Positions 18,219 through 28,248 of a stretch of 64,000 nt of DNA are shown here, in pieces. Every line of letters starts with the position of its first letter. The first letter of the stretch is position 1. Source of the stretch: Myxococcus fulvus (GTDB taxonomy: Bacteria > Myxococcota > Myxococcia > Myxococcales > Myxococcaceae). A program made the position numbers and the translations under genes. The stretch covers positions 496,001 through 560,000 of the forward strand of contig NZ_FOIB01000004.1 in assembly GCF_900111765.1 (NCBI RefSeq), read 5' to 3'. The notes below the pieces were generated by a model that was not told where the DNA came from, did no database searches, and saw only the letters and a list, made by a program, of their open reading frames with translations.

Positions 18219-19278
18219 GCCAGCCCCCGGCGCTTGCGGGGCAGCCACCGTGGCAGCACGTCCCAGATCTCCTTCGTGCCGAACAGGCCCTGCGGCCGCG
18301 CGAGCATCAAGACGACGAGCAACAGGCCGTAGATGGGCATGCGAATCTGGTCCACCCGCTGCGCCAGGCTGCCCTCGGTGCCCAGCGCGCCGAACAGGGA
18401 GCGCATGCCTTCGGGCAGCAGCGTCAGGAAGATGGCCGCGACAAAGGCGCCCGTGGTGGAGCCCAGGCCGCCCAGCACCACCATGACGACGATTTCCATC
18501 GAGCGCACGAAGGTGAAGGAGCCGGGGTTGATGATGGGCACGAAGTGGGCGAACAGGCCGCCGGCGATGCCCGCGAAGAACGACGAGAAGACGAACGCGC
18601 GCACCTTGTAGCCGGTGGTGTCCACGCCCATGGCCTCGGCGGCCACCTCGTCCTCGCGGATGGCCCACAGGCTGCGCCCGTGGCTGGAGCCGGCGATGCG
18701 GCGCGCGGCCAGCACCACCAGGAACACCCAGAAGAACACCATGCCGGGGCTCGAGTACTGGGGGATGCCCGACAGGCCCAGCGCGCGGCCGAACGCGTCC
18801 GTGTTCTGCACCACGACGCGGATGATTTCGCCGAAGCCCAGCGTGACGATGGCCAGGTAGTCACCGCGCAGGCGCAGGGACGGCAGGCCCACCAGGAAGC
18901 CGCACGCCGCCGCCGCGACGCCGCCCGCGAGCAGCGCCACCGTGAAGAGCACCTGGTCGCTGGCCGCCACGGGGAGGAAGGACAGCGCCACCTCCTTGAG
19001 CTGCAGCGAGCAGTACCCGGCGATGTACGCGCCCACGGCCATGAAGCCCGCGTGGCCGATGGAGAACTGCCCCGTCATCCCGTTCACGATGTTGAGGCTC
19101 ACCGCGAGGATGATGTTCACGCCGACGACGGACAAGAGGTACGTGGCGAAGTCGGAGCCGCTCAGGGCCCACTGGAACAGCACCAGCGTGGGGATGGCGA
19201 TGAGGACCGGCAGCACGCCACGCAGCGAGGGCGGCACGAGCGTGCGGGCCTCGGGGATGGGAAGCGCGGGGGTCTCCA

Positions 19279-19279
<1 letters not shown>
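18215..19279 (-). CDS. livM: Branched-chain amino acid ABC transporter permease LivM
   Basis: The 354-residue inner-membrane permease has about nine to ten hydrophobic helices. The LivM signature region 'NIVNGMTGQFSIGHAGFMAV' is near residue 65, and 'FGEIIRVVVQNTDAFGRA' and 'WAIREDEVAAEAMGVD' are the usual cytoplasmic loops that contact the ATPases. It forms the translocation channel with LivH for leucine, isoleucine, valine or related amino acids. Its ATG overlaps the livH stop by one base (TGATG). Confidence 0.94.
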
Positions 19280-20199
<920 letters not shown>

Positions 20200-21408
20200 T
20201 TAGGGATTGATGGTCGTCACGTACTGCGTCTTGCCATCCCCGACCTTGAGGACGACGGCGGACTTCACGGCGTTGCGCTTCTCATCCAGGGTGACGGTGC
20301 CCGCCACGCCCGGGAAGTCCTTGGTCTGGGCAATCGCGTCGCGCACGGACGGGCCGCTCAAATCCTTGGCGCGCTTGAGCGCCTCAATCGCCACGCGGGC
20401 CGCGTCGTAGCCCAGCGCCGCGAGCGCGTCCGGGACGCCGCCGTAGGCCGCCTTGTAGTCCGCGATGAACTTCTGCACGCGGGGGTCCGGGTTGTCCGGC
20501 GAGTAGTGATTGGAGAAGTAGCTGCCGGAAATCGCGCTGCCGCCCAGCTCGAAGAGCTTCTCGGAGTCCCAGCCGTCGCCGCCCATCAGCGGGACCTTGA
20601 GGCCCACCTCGCGCGCCTGCCGGGCGATGACGCCCACCTCGCTGTAGTAGCCCGGCACGTAGATGCCGTCCGGCTGCGTCTTCTTGATGGCGGTCAGCTG
20701 CGCGCGGTAGTCCGTGTCGCCCTGGCTGTAGCTCTCCGTGGTGGCGATCTTCCCGCCCATCTCCGTGAACTTGCGGGTGAAGACGCCCGACAGGTCGATG
20801 GAGTAGGCGCTCTTGTTGTCCTGCAGCACCGCCACCTTGCCCAGCTTCAGGTCCTCGCGGGCGAACTTCGCCATCACGAAGCCCTGGAACGGGTCGATGA
20901 AGCACACGCGGAAGATGTAGTCGCCCTTCTCCGTCACCGTGGTGTTGGTGGACGAAGGGGTGATCATGGGCACGCCCGCCGCCTGCGCCTTCTCCGCCAT
21001 GGCCAGCGAGTTGGACGACGCCACGTCGCCCAGGATGAGCACCACCTTGTCCTGCGTAATCAGGCGGGTGGCGGCCTGCGCGGCCTCCTCCGGCTTGCTC
21101 TGGTTGTCGTAGACGCGGATCGCGAGCTTCTTGCCGTTCACGCCGCCCGCGGCGTTGGCCTCCTTGAGCGCCAGCTCGATGCCGTTGCGCGTGGAGATGC
21201 CGAACGTCGCCTGCCCGCCGGTGAGCGCGCCCACCTGGCCCAGCAGGATGGTGTCCGCGCTCGCGGGCGTGCCGCCGCCGGGGCTTGCGGCCTGTCCCTG
21301 CGCGGCCTGCGTGCCGGCCTCACCAGAAGGGGTGGGCTGCGTCTTCTTCTCGCAGGCGGCCGCCAAGACGGCGAGCGCGGCGAGCAGCATCGGGGCAAGG
21401 CGTCGCAT
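20200..21408 (-). CDS. livJ: Branched-chain amino acid ABC transporter substrate-binding lipoprotein
   Basis: The 402-residue protein is the periplasmic binding component (type 1 periplasmic-binding fold) of the importer. It has a lipoprotein signal ('LAVLAAACEKK'), a Gly/Ala/Pro spacer, and the family's opening 'ILLGQVGALTGGQATFG', plus 'LAIRVYDNQSKPEEAAQAA' and 'GVPMITPSSTNTTVTEKG'. Lys follows Glu after the cysteine. ATG 21408 is chosen over the in-frame TTG 21417 because the GAGGAGGA site (21418-21425) is nine bases from the ATG but abuts the TTG. The gene is first in the operon behind a sigma-70-like promoter. The exact amino acid bound cannot be told; the name livK would be equally valid. 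Confidence 0.93.
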   Translation of the reverse strand: MRRLAPMLLAALAVLAAACEKKTQPTPSGEAGTQAAQGQAASPGGGTPASADTILLGQVGALTGGQATFGISTRNGIELALKEANAAGGVNGKKLAIRVYDNQSKPEEAAQAATRLITQDKVVLILGDVASSNSLAMAEKAQAAGVPMITPSSTNTTVTEKGDYIFRVCFIDPFQGFVMAKFAREDLKLGKVAVLQDNKSAYSIDLSGVFTRKFTEMGGKIATTESYSQGDTDYRAQLTAIKKTQPDGIYVPGYYSEVGVIARQAREVGLKVPLMGGDGWDSEKLFELGGSAISGSYFSNHYSPDNPDPRVQKFIADYKAAYGGVPDALAALGYDAARVAIEALKRAKDLSGPSVRDAIAQTKDFPGVAGTVTLDEKRNAVKSAVVLKVGDGKTQYVTTINP

Positions 21409-21417
21409 GCGGAGCAA

Positions 21418-21425
21418 TCCTCCTC
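21418..21425 (-). promoter_or_regulatory. Ribosome binding site deciding the livJ start
   Basis: GAGGAGGA on the minus strand stands nine bases before ATG 21408. It is too close to the alternative TTG at 21417 to serve that codon. Confidence 0.8.
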
Positions 21426-21456
21426 AACAGGGGGTGCTGCGAGTCAAAGCCCCGGT

Positions 21457-21485
21457 TTTCTAGGGGAGCCCTCTCCATGGGTCAA
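21457..21485 (-). promoter_or_regulatory. Sigma-70-like promoter of the liv operon
   Basis: On the minus strand TTGACC (21485-21480) is followed after exactly 17 bases by TAGAAA (21462-21457). The -35 box matches the consensus at five of six positions and the -10 box at four. Transcription would begin near 21450, leaving a leader of about 40 bases before livJ. Confidence 0.6.
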
Positions 21486-21777
21486 GCGCGCTGCCAGACA
21501 GGCCCTCCCCCCACGTACCCTCCGTGCGGCGCGTCACGCGGGTCCCCGTCGAGGGCGGAGCGCTCGAATCCCCGTCTGAAGACGCCATCCCACCCGCTTC
21601 ACCGGGGGCGCCCGGAAAGTGGACAGGGCTGGAGTTGGCGAGGGCGGGCGAGCATGGGGCGCGGCGGCGACCACGGGGGCAAGCCCTGAGCACGCATGTT
21701 GGCGAGACACTGTTCATCCGCGGACCCGCTCCCACCTTCCCGTTGATGCAGCAGGAGGCATTCAGGAGGAGCCAGCC
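21486..21777. other. Intergenic region upstream of DUF2382 gene
   Basis: This stretch of about 290 bases between the divergent liv operon and the DUF2382 gene shows no open frame with coding character. It ends with the AGGAGGA ribosome site at 21764-21770. I see no clear promoter box for the plus-strand gene and no strong hairpin. Confidence 0.5.
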
Positions 21778-22635
21778 ATGCTCAAGAACAAGAAGGACGT
21801 ACGCGAAGGGATGGTTGTCCGCAGCATCGACGACGAGAAGCTCGGCAAGGTCTTCGCCATCGGCGACGACGCGTTCCACATCGAGAGAGGCCTGTTCTTC
21901 CCCAAGGACTACCGGGTCTCCTTCACCGAGGTGAGCGAGATTCGCAACGGGGAGGTCATCCTCAACCGTGGCAAGGAGGCGCTGCAGCAGGTCTCCGAGG
22001 CCGAGCGTGCCCGCTCCACCACGGACGTGAGCACGGGCGCCATGGGTCTGGCCTCCGAGCGCACGGTGACGGAGACGCGCGTCCGGGAGACGGACCTGAA
22101 CGCGGGCCGGGCCTCCGTGACGCCGCTGCCCACCCCGGGCCTGAAGGAGGACGTCGGCTACAAGGCCAACATGAAGGCGGACACGGAGCTGCGGCGCGCC
22201 AAGACGGAGTGGGACGACAACCGTGACATCTCCATCCCCGTTCACCGGGAGCGGCTGAGCGTGGAGAAGCACGACATGCAGGCCGGAGAGCTGCGCGTGC
22301 ACAAGGAGATCGTGGAGGAGGAGGAGGTGGTGAAGGTCCCCCTGCGCCACGAGCGGGTCCGCGTGGAGCGGCGGGCGGTGACGTCGGACACGCCGGTGAC
22401 GGGCGCGTTCAAGGACGAGACCATCGTCGTCCCCCTGCACGCCGAGGAGGCGGAGGTCATCAAGCGCCAGGTGCTCGACGAGGAGGTCGTCATCCACAAG
22501 GACGTCGTGGAGGAGGAGCGTCGCTTCACCGAGCGGGTGCGCCACGAGAACGTGGACATCCGCACCGAGGGCGAGGTCGACGCGCCGCGCACCCTCAACG
22601 CGACGTCCGACGACCCGTCGCTGCGCCGCTCCTGA
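21778..22635 (+). CDS. PRC-barrel-like/DUF2382 (YsnF/AvaK-type) stress protein
   Basis: The 285-residue soluble, strongly charged protein has an N-terminal PRC-barrel-like segment (about 8-60: 'GMVVRSIDDEKLGKVFAIGD', 'VSEIRNGEVIL'). The second half is a DUF2382 domain built as an internal duplication: 'IPVHRERLSVEKHDMQAGEL' and 'VPLHAEEAEVIKRQVLDEEV' each lead into a 'HKEIVEEE' or 'HKDVVEEE' helix. YsnF/AvaK family members are general-stress or desiccation proteins with no known enzyme activity. A perfect AGGAGGA site sits seven bases before ATG. The gene stands alone, closed by the hairpin at 22665. Confidence 0.88.
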   Translation: MLKNKKDVREGMVVRSIDDEKLGKVFAIGDDAFHIERGLFFPKDYRVSFTEVSEIRNGEVILNRGKEALQQVSEAERARSTTDVSTGAMGLASERTVTETRVRETDLNAGRASVTPLPTPGLKEDVGYKANMKADTELRRAKTEWDDNRDISIPVHRERLSVEKHDMQAGELRVHKEIVEEEEVVKVPLRHERVRVERRAVTSDTPVTGAFKDETIVVPLHAEEAEVIKRQVLDEEVVIHKDVVEEERRFTERVRHENVDIRTEGEVDAPRTLNATSDDPSLRRS

Positions 22636-22664
22636 GGCGTCGGCCGCGTGAAGTGAAGGCATGG

Positions 22665-22709
22665 CACCCGGCCACCGCTCCCCGACAGCACGGGGGGCGG
22701 TGCCGGGGT
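22665..22709. terminator. Bidirectional hairpin terminator
   Basis: ACCGCTCCCC (22674-22683) pairs with GGGGGGCGGT (22692-22701) with one mismatch, extended by CACCCGGC and GCCGGGGT outside. It lies exactly between two genes that end facing each other, the DUF2382 gene and the S/T kinase. Confidence 0.75.
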
Positions 22710-24247
22710 CAGCGCGCGGCCTTCTTCTGGGGCTGGGGCGAGGGACGCGGACGCGGCTCGGTGTCCACGTCCTCGATGTCCGGCTCCACCGCGGGCGGGG
22801 ACACGCCCAGGCGGGCTTGCGCCTCGGTGCGGTCCAGCTGCTGCAACTCGCGCAGCCGGTCCGGGAAGTGCCGGGCCATCAGCCGCGCCAGCTCCGCGTC
22901 CTTCACCGGCGTGAGGGCCTCCTGCAGCCGCTCCGCCATCTCCAGCGCATCGGAGAAGCGCGCCGTGGGCGACTTGGCCAGAGCCACCTCCAGCACGTCC
23001 CACAGCGGCTGGGAGATGGAGTCCGGGCGCGTCAGCCGCTCGTCGCAGATGGCCTGCATGGAGCGCAGCTCGTCGCCCCGGTCGAACGCCCGCTTGCCGG
23101 TGAGCGCCTCGTAGAGGATCAGCCCCATCGCGAACAAGTCACTGCGCGCGTCCAGCCGCTGCCCCCGCGCCTGCTCCGGCGACATGTACAGGGGCTTGCC
23201 CTTCACGATGCCCGGCAGCGTCATGGTCCGCTGGGCCCGCGCCTTGGCCACCCCGAAGTCCAGAATCTTCACCCGCCCGTCGAAGCCCACCATCAGGTTG
23301 TGCGGGGACAAATCGCGGTGCACCAGGAGCAGCGGCTTGCCGTCCTCGCCCTTCAGCGAGTGCGCCGCCTGCAGGCCATGCAGCGCCTGCACCACCACCG
23401 CCACCGCCTGCTCGGGCATCAGGGGCCCCCGGCGCGCGCGCAACAGCCGGTCCAGGTCCACGCCCCGCACCAGCTCCATGGCGATGAAGTACGCCCCCTG
23501 CGCCTCGCCGAAGTCGTACACGTGCACCAGGTTGGGGTGCGCCAGCCGCAGGCCGATGCGCGCCTCGTCCAGGAACTGCTGGACGATGGCCGGGTCCGCC
23601 GTCAGGTGCGGGAGGATGCGCTTGAGGGCCACCAGCCGGCCCAGCCCCTCGGGGCCCCGGGCCCGCGCCACCAGCACCTGGGCCATGCCGCCGGTGCCCA
23701 GGGGCGTGAGGACCTCGTACTTGCCGATGCGCCCGCGCGGCACCGGCGTGTCGTCCATGGCCAGGTCGTCCAGCCGCTCCAGCGGGCCCTGCCCGTCCGT
23801 CAGCGCCAGGAAGGCCAGCACCGACGTGTCGAGCTGCTCGCCGATGGCCTCCACCAGCTTCATCACCAGCCCGCCGCCGTCCGGGAAGGCGCCCTCCACC
23901 GCCAGCCCCATCCCGCCCAGCTCCAGCGTGCCCAGCTTCAGCCGGGTGCAGAACAGCATCCGTCCGTTGGGGAGCCGGCGGGGGCCGCGCCAGAGCGCCG
24001 CCTCGAACACGTCCGCGCCCAGCTCGCCCAGCACCCGCGTCAGCACGGGCCCCCGGGTGCCGCGCAGGGACACGAAACCCGCGGGCGCATGCACCATGCG
24101 CGCGCACTGCGTGAGGAAGACGTCCAGGCCCGCGTCCAGCGTCAGGCCACGCTGGAGGCAGTCCTCCAGGATGTCGTCCGCCATGCGCTGCACGGCCACC
24201 AGCCCACGCAGGAACGCGACCTCTGTCTCCAAGGAAGGGAATTCCAC
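22709..24247 (-). CDS. Serine/threonine protein kinase with N-terminal GAF-like domain
   Basis: The 512-residue cytoplasmic protein has an N-terminal region of about 170 residues that reads like a GAF-type sensor ('LTQCARMVHAPAGFVSLRG', 'VMKLVEAIGEQLDTSVLAFL'), then a Hanks-type kinase domain (about 173-440). Kinase motifs are intact: 'GTGGMAQVLVAR' (Gly loop), 'ALKRILPHL' (Lys), 'DEARIGLRLAHPN' (Glu), 'HRDLSPHN' (catalytic loop), 'DFGVAKA' and 'MSPEQARG'. HRDLSPHN is the usual myxobacterial form. There is no transmembrane helix, and the C-terminus is a Pro/Arg tail. The putative sensor lies before the kinase, unlike PASTA-type receptors. It is one of very many such kinases in this group; its target is unknown. 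Confidence 0.9.
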   Translation of the reverse strand: MEFPSLETEVAFLRGLVAVQRMADDILEDCLQRGLTLDAGLDVFLTQCARMVHAPAGFVSLRGTRGPVLTRVLGELGADVFEAALWRGPRRLPNGRMLFCTRLKLGTLELGGMGLAVEGAFPDGGGLVMKLVEAIGEQLDTSVLAFLALTDGQGPLERLDDLAMDDTPVPRGRIGKYEVLTPLGTGGMAQVLVARARGPEGLGRLVALKRILPHLTADPAIVQQFLDEARIGLRLAHPNLVHVYDFGEAQGAYFIAMELVRGVDLDRLLRARRGPLMPEQAVAVVVQALHGLQAAHSLKGEDGKPLLLVHRDLSPHNLMVGFDGRVKILDFGVAKARAQRTMTLPGIVKGKPLYMSPEQARGQRLDARSDLFAMGLILYEALTGKRAFDRGDELRSMQAICDERLTRPDSISQPLWDVLEVALAKSPTARFSDALEMAERLQEALTPVKDAELARLMARHFPDRLRELQQLDRTEAQARLGVSPPAVEPDIEDVDTEPRPRPSPQPQKKAAR

Positions 24248-24328
24248 CCCCCTATTACAACCTGGGAGGGATTCCCCGGGAAGCCGGGGGCCGAGAACAG
24301 CGTGCGTGGGTCAACGACACCGCCCGCT

Positions 24329-24628
24329 TCAGACGCGCTCGCGGTCCTTCAGGGCCGTGGCGCCGGGCGGCAGGCGCTCGGCGGGGCTGGTGGGGTGCAC
24401 CACGCGGCGGTCCTCGATGAGACCGTGGGCCTCCAGCACGCGCTCCAGGTAGGCCACGCGCTCGCGCAGCAGGGCGTTCTCCGGGTGGGAGCCCAGCTGG
24501 GCCTCGCGCAGACGGATGAAGGCCTCCAGCACGGGCTTGAGCGAGAAGCGCAGCGTCAACCCCAGCAAGGGGATGCCGCACGTCATCGCCACCACGAGCA
24601 CCATGACGACGCCTTCGACTGGATCCAT
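24329..24628 (-). CDS. Small membrane-anchored coiled-coil protein
   Basis: The 99-residue protein has one N-terminal membrane helix ('VVMVLVVAMTCGIPLLGLTL') followed by a predicted coiled coil ('ENALLRERVAYLERVLEAHG') and a short basic tail. The layout resembles PspB-like or envelope-stress accessory proteins, but no family is recognised. ATG 24628 is preferred because a GAGGT ribosome site lies eight bases upstream. It sits between the S/T kinase and dnaK on the same strand, with gaps of 81 and 90 bases. Confidence 0.65.
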   Translation of the reverse strand: MDPVEGVVMVLVVAMTCGIPLLGLTLRFSLKPVLEAFIRLREAQLGSHPENALLRERVAYLERVLEAHGLIEDRRVVHPTSPAERLPPGATALKDRERV

Positions 24629-24718
24629 GACTGAGACCTCGCAAACGGACAGGGGGTGACTGACTCTACGCCGGAGGCCCTCCGGCGATTGCATCCCCCC
24701 GTCCGCGAGGCGGGTGCT

Positions 24719-26542
24719 TCAGCTCGCCTGGCCCGTGTAGATGGCGTCGGCGATGCGGTAGGCGCTGCCCTCCAGGCGCTGGAAGGCTTCCTTGAGGGCG
24801 ACCGGGTCGGAGGTGTTGAGCAGGCCCTTGAGCCGCTCCAGGTCCTGCTTGATCTCCTCGCGGTCCTTCTCCGACAGGAGGCTGGCGTACTCCTCCAGGC
24901 TCTTCTCGGTGGTGTAGATGAGGCCGTCCGCGTTGTTGCGCAGCTCCGCCAGCTCCTTCTTCTTCTTGTCGTCGGCGGCGTGCGACTGGGCGTCGGAGAT
25001 CATCGCCTGGATTTCGGCCTCCGACAGGCCGGAGTTGCTCACCACGCGCACCTGCTGGACCTTGCCGGTGCCCAGGTCCTTGGCGCTGACGTGCACGATG
25101 CCGTTGGCGTCGATGTCGAACGAGACTTCAATCTGCGGCACGCCGCGGGGCGCGGGCGGGATGCCCACCAGCTCGAAGCGGGCCAGCGTCTTGTTGTCCG
25201 CCGCCATCTCGCGCTCGCCCTGGAGCACGTGCACGCTCACCAGCGGCTGGTTGTCCACCGCGGTGGAGAACACCTGGCTCTTCTTGCAGGGGATGGTGGT
25301 GTTCTTGTCGATGATCTTCGTGAAGACGCCGCCGGCCGTCTCGACGCCCAGGGACAGCGGCGTCACGTCCAGCAGGAGGACGTCCTTCACCTCGCCCTTG
25401 AGCACGCCGCCCTGGATGGCCGCGCCCACGGCGACGACCTCATCCGGGTTGATGCCCTTGTGCGGCTCCTTGCCGAAGAACTCGCGCACCTTCTGCTGCA
25501 CGCGGGGCATGCGCGTCATGCCGCCCACCAGGAGCACCTGGTTGATGTGCTGCGCGCTGAGGCCCGCGTCCTTGAGGGCGATCTTGCAGGGCTCGATGGT
25601 GCGGTCGATGAGGTCCGAGACCAGCGCCTCGAAGGTGGAGCGGTCCACCGTCTCCGTCAGGTGCTTGGGGCCGGACGCATCCGCGGTGATGAACGGCAGG
25701 TTCACCTCCGTCTCGGGCGCGCTGGACAGCTCGTGCTTGGCGCGCTCGGCGGCCTCCTTCAGGCGCTGCAGCGCCATGCGGTCGCGGCGCAGGTCCAGGC
25801 CGTTGTTCTGCTCGGCGAAGCGCTTGGCCAGGTAGTCGATGAGCCGCTGGTCGAAGTCCTCGCCGCCCAGGAACGTGTCGCCGTTGGTGCTCTTCACCTC
25901 GAAGACGCCGGCGGTCAGCTCCAGGATGGAGATATCGAACGTGCCGCCGCCCAGGTCGTAGACGGCCACGCGCTCGGTGCCGCCGTCCTTCACCTTGTCC
26001 AGGCCGTACGCGAGCGCCGCGGCGGTGGGCTCGTTGATGATGCGCAGGACGTTGAGGCCCGCGATGCGGCCGGCGTCCTTGGTGGACTGGCGCTGGCTGT
26101 CGTTGAAGTACGCGGGGACGGTGATGACCGCCTCGGTGACGGGCTCGCCGAGGTAGTCCTCCGCCGTCTGCTTCATCTTCATCAGGACGATGGCGGAGAC
26201 CTCCGGCGGGCTGTGGCCCTTGCCGCGAATCTCCACCCACGCGTCGCCGTTGGGGCTGGAGACCACCTTGAAGGCGCTCACGCCGATGGCCTTCTTGGCC
26301 TCCGGCGAGTCGAACTTCCGACCGATGAGCCGCTTCACGGCGAACACGGTGTTCTCCGGGTTGGTGATGGCCTGACGCTTGCCAATCTGGCCCACCAGCC
26401 GCTCACCGGAGTCCGTGAAGCCCACCATGGAAGGCGTGGTGCGGCTGCCTTCGCTGTTGGGGATGACCACCGGCTCGCCGCCTTCCATGACGGCGACGCA
26501 GGAGTTGGTGGTCCCCAGGTCGATTCCAATCACCTTGCCCAT
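24719..26542 (-). CDS. dnaK: Hsp70 chaperone DnaK (SglK-like)
   Basis: The 607-residue ATP-driven chaperone opens with '[20 protein letters not shown]' and keeps the Hsp70 signatures '[16 protein letters not shown]' and '[20 protein letters not shown]'. The substrate-binding domain follows ('[19 protein letters not shown]'). It is shorter than E. coli DnaK (638) and ends in '[13 protein letters not shown]', without the usual acidic C-terminal tail. In M. xanthus a DnaK homologue called SglK, preceded by the GrpE homologue GrpS, is needed for fibril production and social motility. The grpE-dnaK order here and the nearby dif operon suggest this is the SglK orthologue; that identity is inference. 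It lies five bases after grpE. Confidence 0.93.
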   Translation of the reverse strand: MGKVIGIDLGTTNSCVAVMEGGEPVVIPNSEGSRTTPSMVGFTDSGERLVGQIGKRQAITNPENTVFAVKRLIGRKFDSPEAKKAIGVSAFKVVSSPNGDAWVEIRGKGHSPPEVSAIVLMKMKQTAEDYLGEPVTEAVITVPAYFNDSQRQSTKDAGRIAGLNVLRIINEPTAAALAYGLDKVKDGGTERVAVYDLGGGTFDISILELTAGVFEVKSTNGDTFLGGEDFDQRLIDYLAKRFAEQNNGLDLRRDRMALQRLKEAAERAKHELSSAPETEVNLPFITADASGPKHLTETVDRSTFEALVSDLIDRTIEPCKIALKDAGLSAQHINQVLLVGGMTRMPRVQQKVREFFGKEPHKGINPDEVVAVGAAIQGGVLKGEVKDVLLLDVTPLSLGVETAGGVFTKIIDKNTTIPCKKSQVFSTAVDNQPLVSVHVLQGEREMAADNKTLARFELVGIPPAPRGVPQIEVSFDIDANGIVHVSAKDLGTGKVQQVRVVSNSGLSEAEIQAMISDAQSHAADDKKKKELAELRNNADGLIYTTEKSLEEYASLLSEKDREEIKQDLERLKGLLNTSDPVALKEAFQRLEGSAYRIADAIYTGQAS

Positions 26543-26547
26543 GATGC

Positions 26548-27450
26548 TTACTGACTCCCCCCGGAAGTGCTGTCCGTGTGCTGCTCGGGTGCTTCGGCCC
26601 GCGGCTCGGCTTCCGCCGGAGGTGAGTCCTCGGCGGGCGCGGGGGTGGATGAGGCGGCCTCCACGGCGGCGGCTTCCACGACGGGGGCCGGAGCCTCGGG
26701 CGCGCGCGCGACGACGACCATGGCCGGGCGCACCAGCCGCTCGTTGAGGAAGAAGCCGCGCACCACCTCGTAGACCACGTGGCCCGCGGGCGTGTCGGCC
26801 GTCTCCACCTGCTGGATGGCCTCATGCATGCGCGGGTCGAAGGGCTGGCCCTTGGCGCTGAAGGACTTCACGCCGTGGCGGCCGAGCGCGTCCTCGAAGG
26901 ACTTGCGCGTCATGGCCACGCCCTTCTGGAAGCTCTCGATGTCGGGCGACTTGGTCGCGGCCTCGAGCGCGCGGTCCATGTTGTCCATCACCGGGAGCAG
27001 GTCCTTGAGCAGCTTCTCCGAGCCGAAGCGCTGGACCTCCTCCTTCTCCTTCTGCGCGCGCTTGCGGTAGTTCTCCAGGTCCGCGGCGGCGCGGACCATG
27101 CGGTCCTGCGCTTCCTTCGCGCGCTCGTGCGCCTCGCGCAGCCGCTCCATCGTCTCGCGGCCCTTGGCCTGACTGAACTCGACCTGCGCCTTGAGAGACT
27201 CCACCTCCTGACGGAGCTGGGCGACCTCGTCCGCGGTCGCGGGAGGCGCTGGGGAGTCCTGGGGAGTCACGGAATCCTCGGGGGCGACGGAGGCGTCCGC
27301 GTCCTCGGAAGCAGGGGCCTCGCGGGCCTCCACCTCGATGACGGTCACCTCTTCATCCTCCATGCGACGCTCGACACTGCGGACCGCCGCGTCGATGACG
27401 TCCTGCCCGATTTCCGCCTGGATGCTGTCCTTTTCACTGGAGCCGGCCAC
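26548..27450 (-). CDS. grpE: Nucleotide exchange factor GrpE (GrpS-like)
   Basis: GrpE dimers release ADP from DnaK. The product of about 300 residues has a long N-terminal coiled coil ('[14 protein letters not shown]', then '[20 protein letters not shown]') and the C-terminal beta domain signature '[17 protein letters not shown]' with '[21 protein letters not shown]'. It carries unusual extensions on both ends: about 85 acidic N-terminal residues and a Glu/Ala/Pro-rich C-terminal tail of about 50. The start is unsure; GTG 27450 is chosen, and ATG 27363 ('[11 protein letters not shown]') is a shorter option. A GATAGT box sits seven bases before GTG 27450. With dnaK five bases downstream the two are one unit, matching M. 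xanthus grpS-sglK. Confidence 0.88.
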   Translation of the reverse strand: MAGSSEKDSIQAEIGQDVIDAAVRSVERRMEDEEVTVIEVEAREAPASEDADASVAPEDSVTPQDSPAPPATADEVAQLRQEVESLKAQVEFSQAKGRETMERLREAHERAKEAQDRMVRAAADLENYRKRAQKEKEEVQRFGSEKLLKDLLPVMDNMDRALEAATKSPDIESFQKGVAMTRKSFEDALGRHGVKSFSAKGQPFDPRMHEAIQQVETADTPAGHVVYEVVRGFFLNERLVRPAMVVVARAPEAPAPVVEAAAVEAASSTPAPAEDSPPAEAEPRAEAPEQHTDSTSGGSQ

Positions 27451-27555
27451 GGCGCGCACTATCTCACGCGCCGCACACCGTTCCAACTGGCGGCAATGAC
27501 TGACGGAACCGGAACCTGGAGTCCGGGCCTGTCTGATTCAAGGCCGGGCGGAACT

Positions 27556-28041
27556 TCACGCTCCGGCGGTGGGCTTCTTCGCGCGGCCGACGGTCTTCTT
27601 GGAAGTCGCGGCGGCCTTCTTGGCGGCCGGGCGCCCGCCGGCCTTCTTGCGGCCGATGGACTTGGTGCCGGGCGCGGCCTTCTTCGCGGCCTTTGGCTCG
27701 GGCTTGGGGCGCGGGGCCTGGGGGGGCTCGGCGTCGGCGGCCTCGGACTTCGTGGCGCCCGGCGCGCCCGCCTCCCCTTCCTCGGGACGGAAGGCGCGCT
27801 CCACGGCGCCCTCGACCTGGCGCACGGCGGTCTCAATCTTCTCCGCGGCGACCTTGGTGGTGCTGGCGGCCCAGGTGCGCAGTTGCACCAGGCCCTCCTT
27901 CACCTTGGCCTGCTTGTCCGGGTCCTTCACTTCCTTGAGGAGGCGCTGGGCCTCGCCGCGCAGGTCGTCGGTGGTGCGCTTGAGCTCGTCGCCGGTGCGC
28001 TTGAGGAACTCCATCAGGTGCTTGTCCCACTTCTCGGCCAT
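27556..28041 (-). CDS. Helical protein with lysine/alanine-rich histone-like tail
   Basis: The 161-residue protein has two parts. Residues 1-85 are helical and phasin-like ('HLMEFLKRTGDELKRTTDDL', 'VAAEKIETAVRQVEGAVERA'). Residues 95-161 are a Lys/Ala/Pro-rich tail with repeated 'KKAA' and 'KKA' units ('AAKKAAPG', 'RPAAKKAAATSKKTVG') like histone H1 or AlgP C-termini, suggesting nucleic-acid or polyanion binding. No signal peptide is present. Whether it coats granules, DNA or something else is unknown. It lies upstream of grpE on the same strand with 105 bases between, and is divergent from the nuclease lipoprotein gene. Confidence 0.75.
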   Translation of the reverse strand: MAEKWDKHLMEFLKRTGDELKRTTDDLRGEAQRLLKEVKDPDKQAKVKEGLVQLRTWAASTTKVAAEKIETAVRQVEGAVERAFRPEEGEAGAPGATKSEAADAEPPQAPRPKPEPKAAKKAAPGTKSIGRKKAGGRPAAKKAAATSKKTVGRAKKPTAGA

Positions 28042-28248
28042 TGCGCTGGTCCTCTCGTCCGGGCGGCGGCGCCCCCCGTGGGTTTCGCGGCCCTCGGATA
28101 TGTATGTCACGGACATCCCACGGCGCCATTGCAGTTCCCCCGAGGGGACACGTCCCGCGAGCATCCCTCCACGGGATACGGCTAGAGTGTCTGATTCCAT
28201 ATAGGGGGAACGGCCGAGCCCCCACCGCTCCTCGGGGAGACCACCTTC

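Noticed and set aside
21676-21700. Sigma-54 promoter before the DUF2382 gene ('gagcacgcatgttggc')
   Set aside because: The -24 box lacks the GG doublet and the -12 GC is displaced, so the match is too weak.
24656-26554. A 632-codon plus-strand frame opposite dnaK
   Set aside because: Shadow of a highly conserved gene with biased codons; it contains no known motif.
27451-27555. CIRCE or sigma-32-type heat-shock element before grpE
   Set aside because: No TTAGCACTC-N9-GAGTGCTAA repeat is present, and the single CTTGAA lacks a properly spaced CCCCAT-type box.
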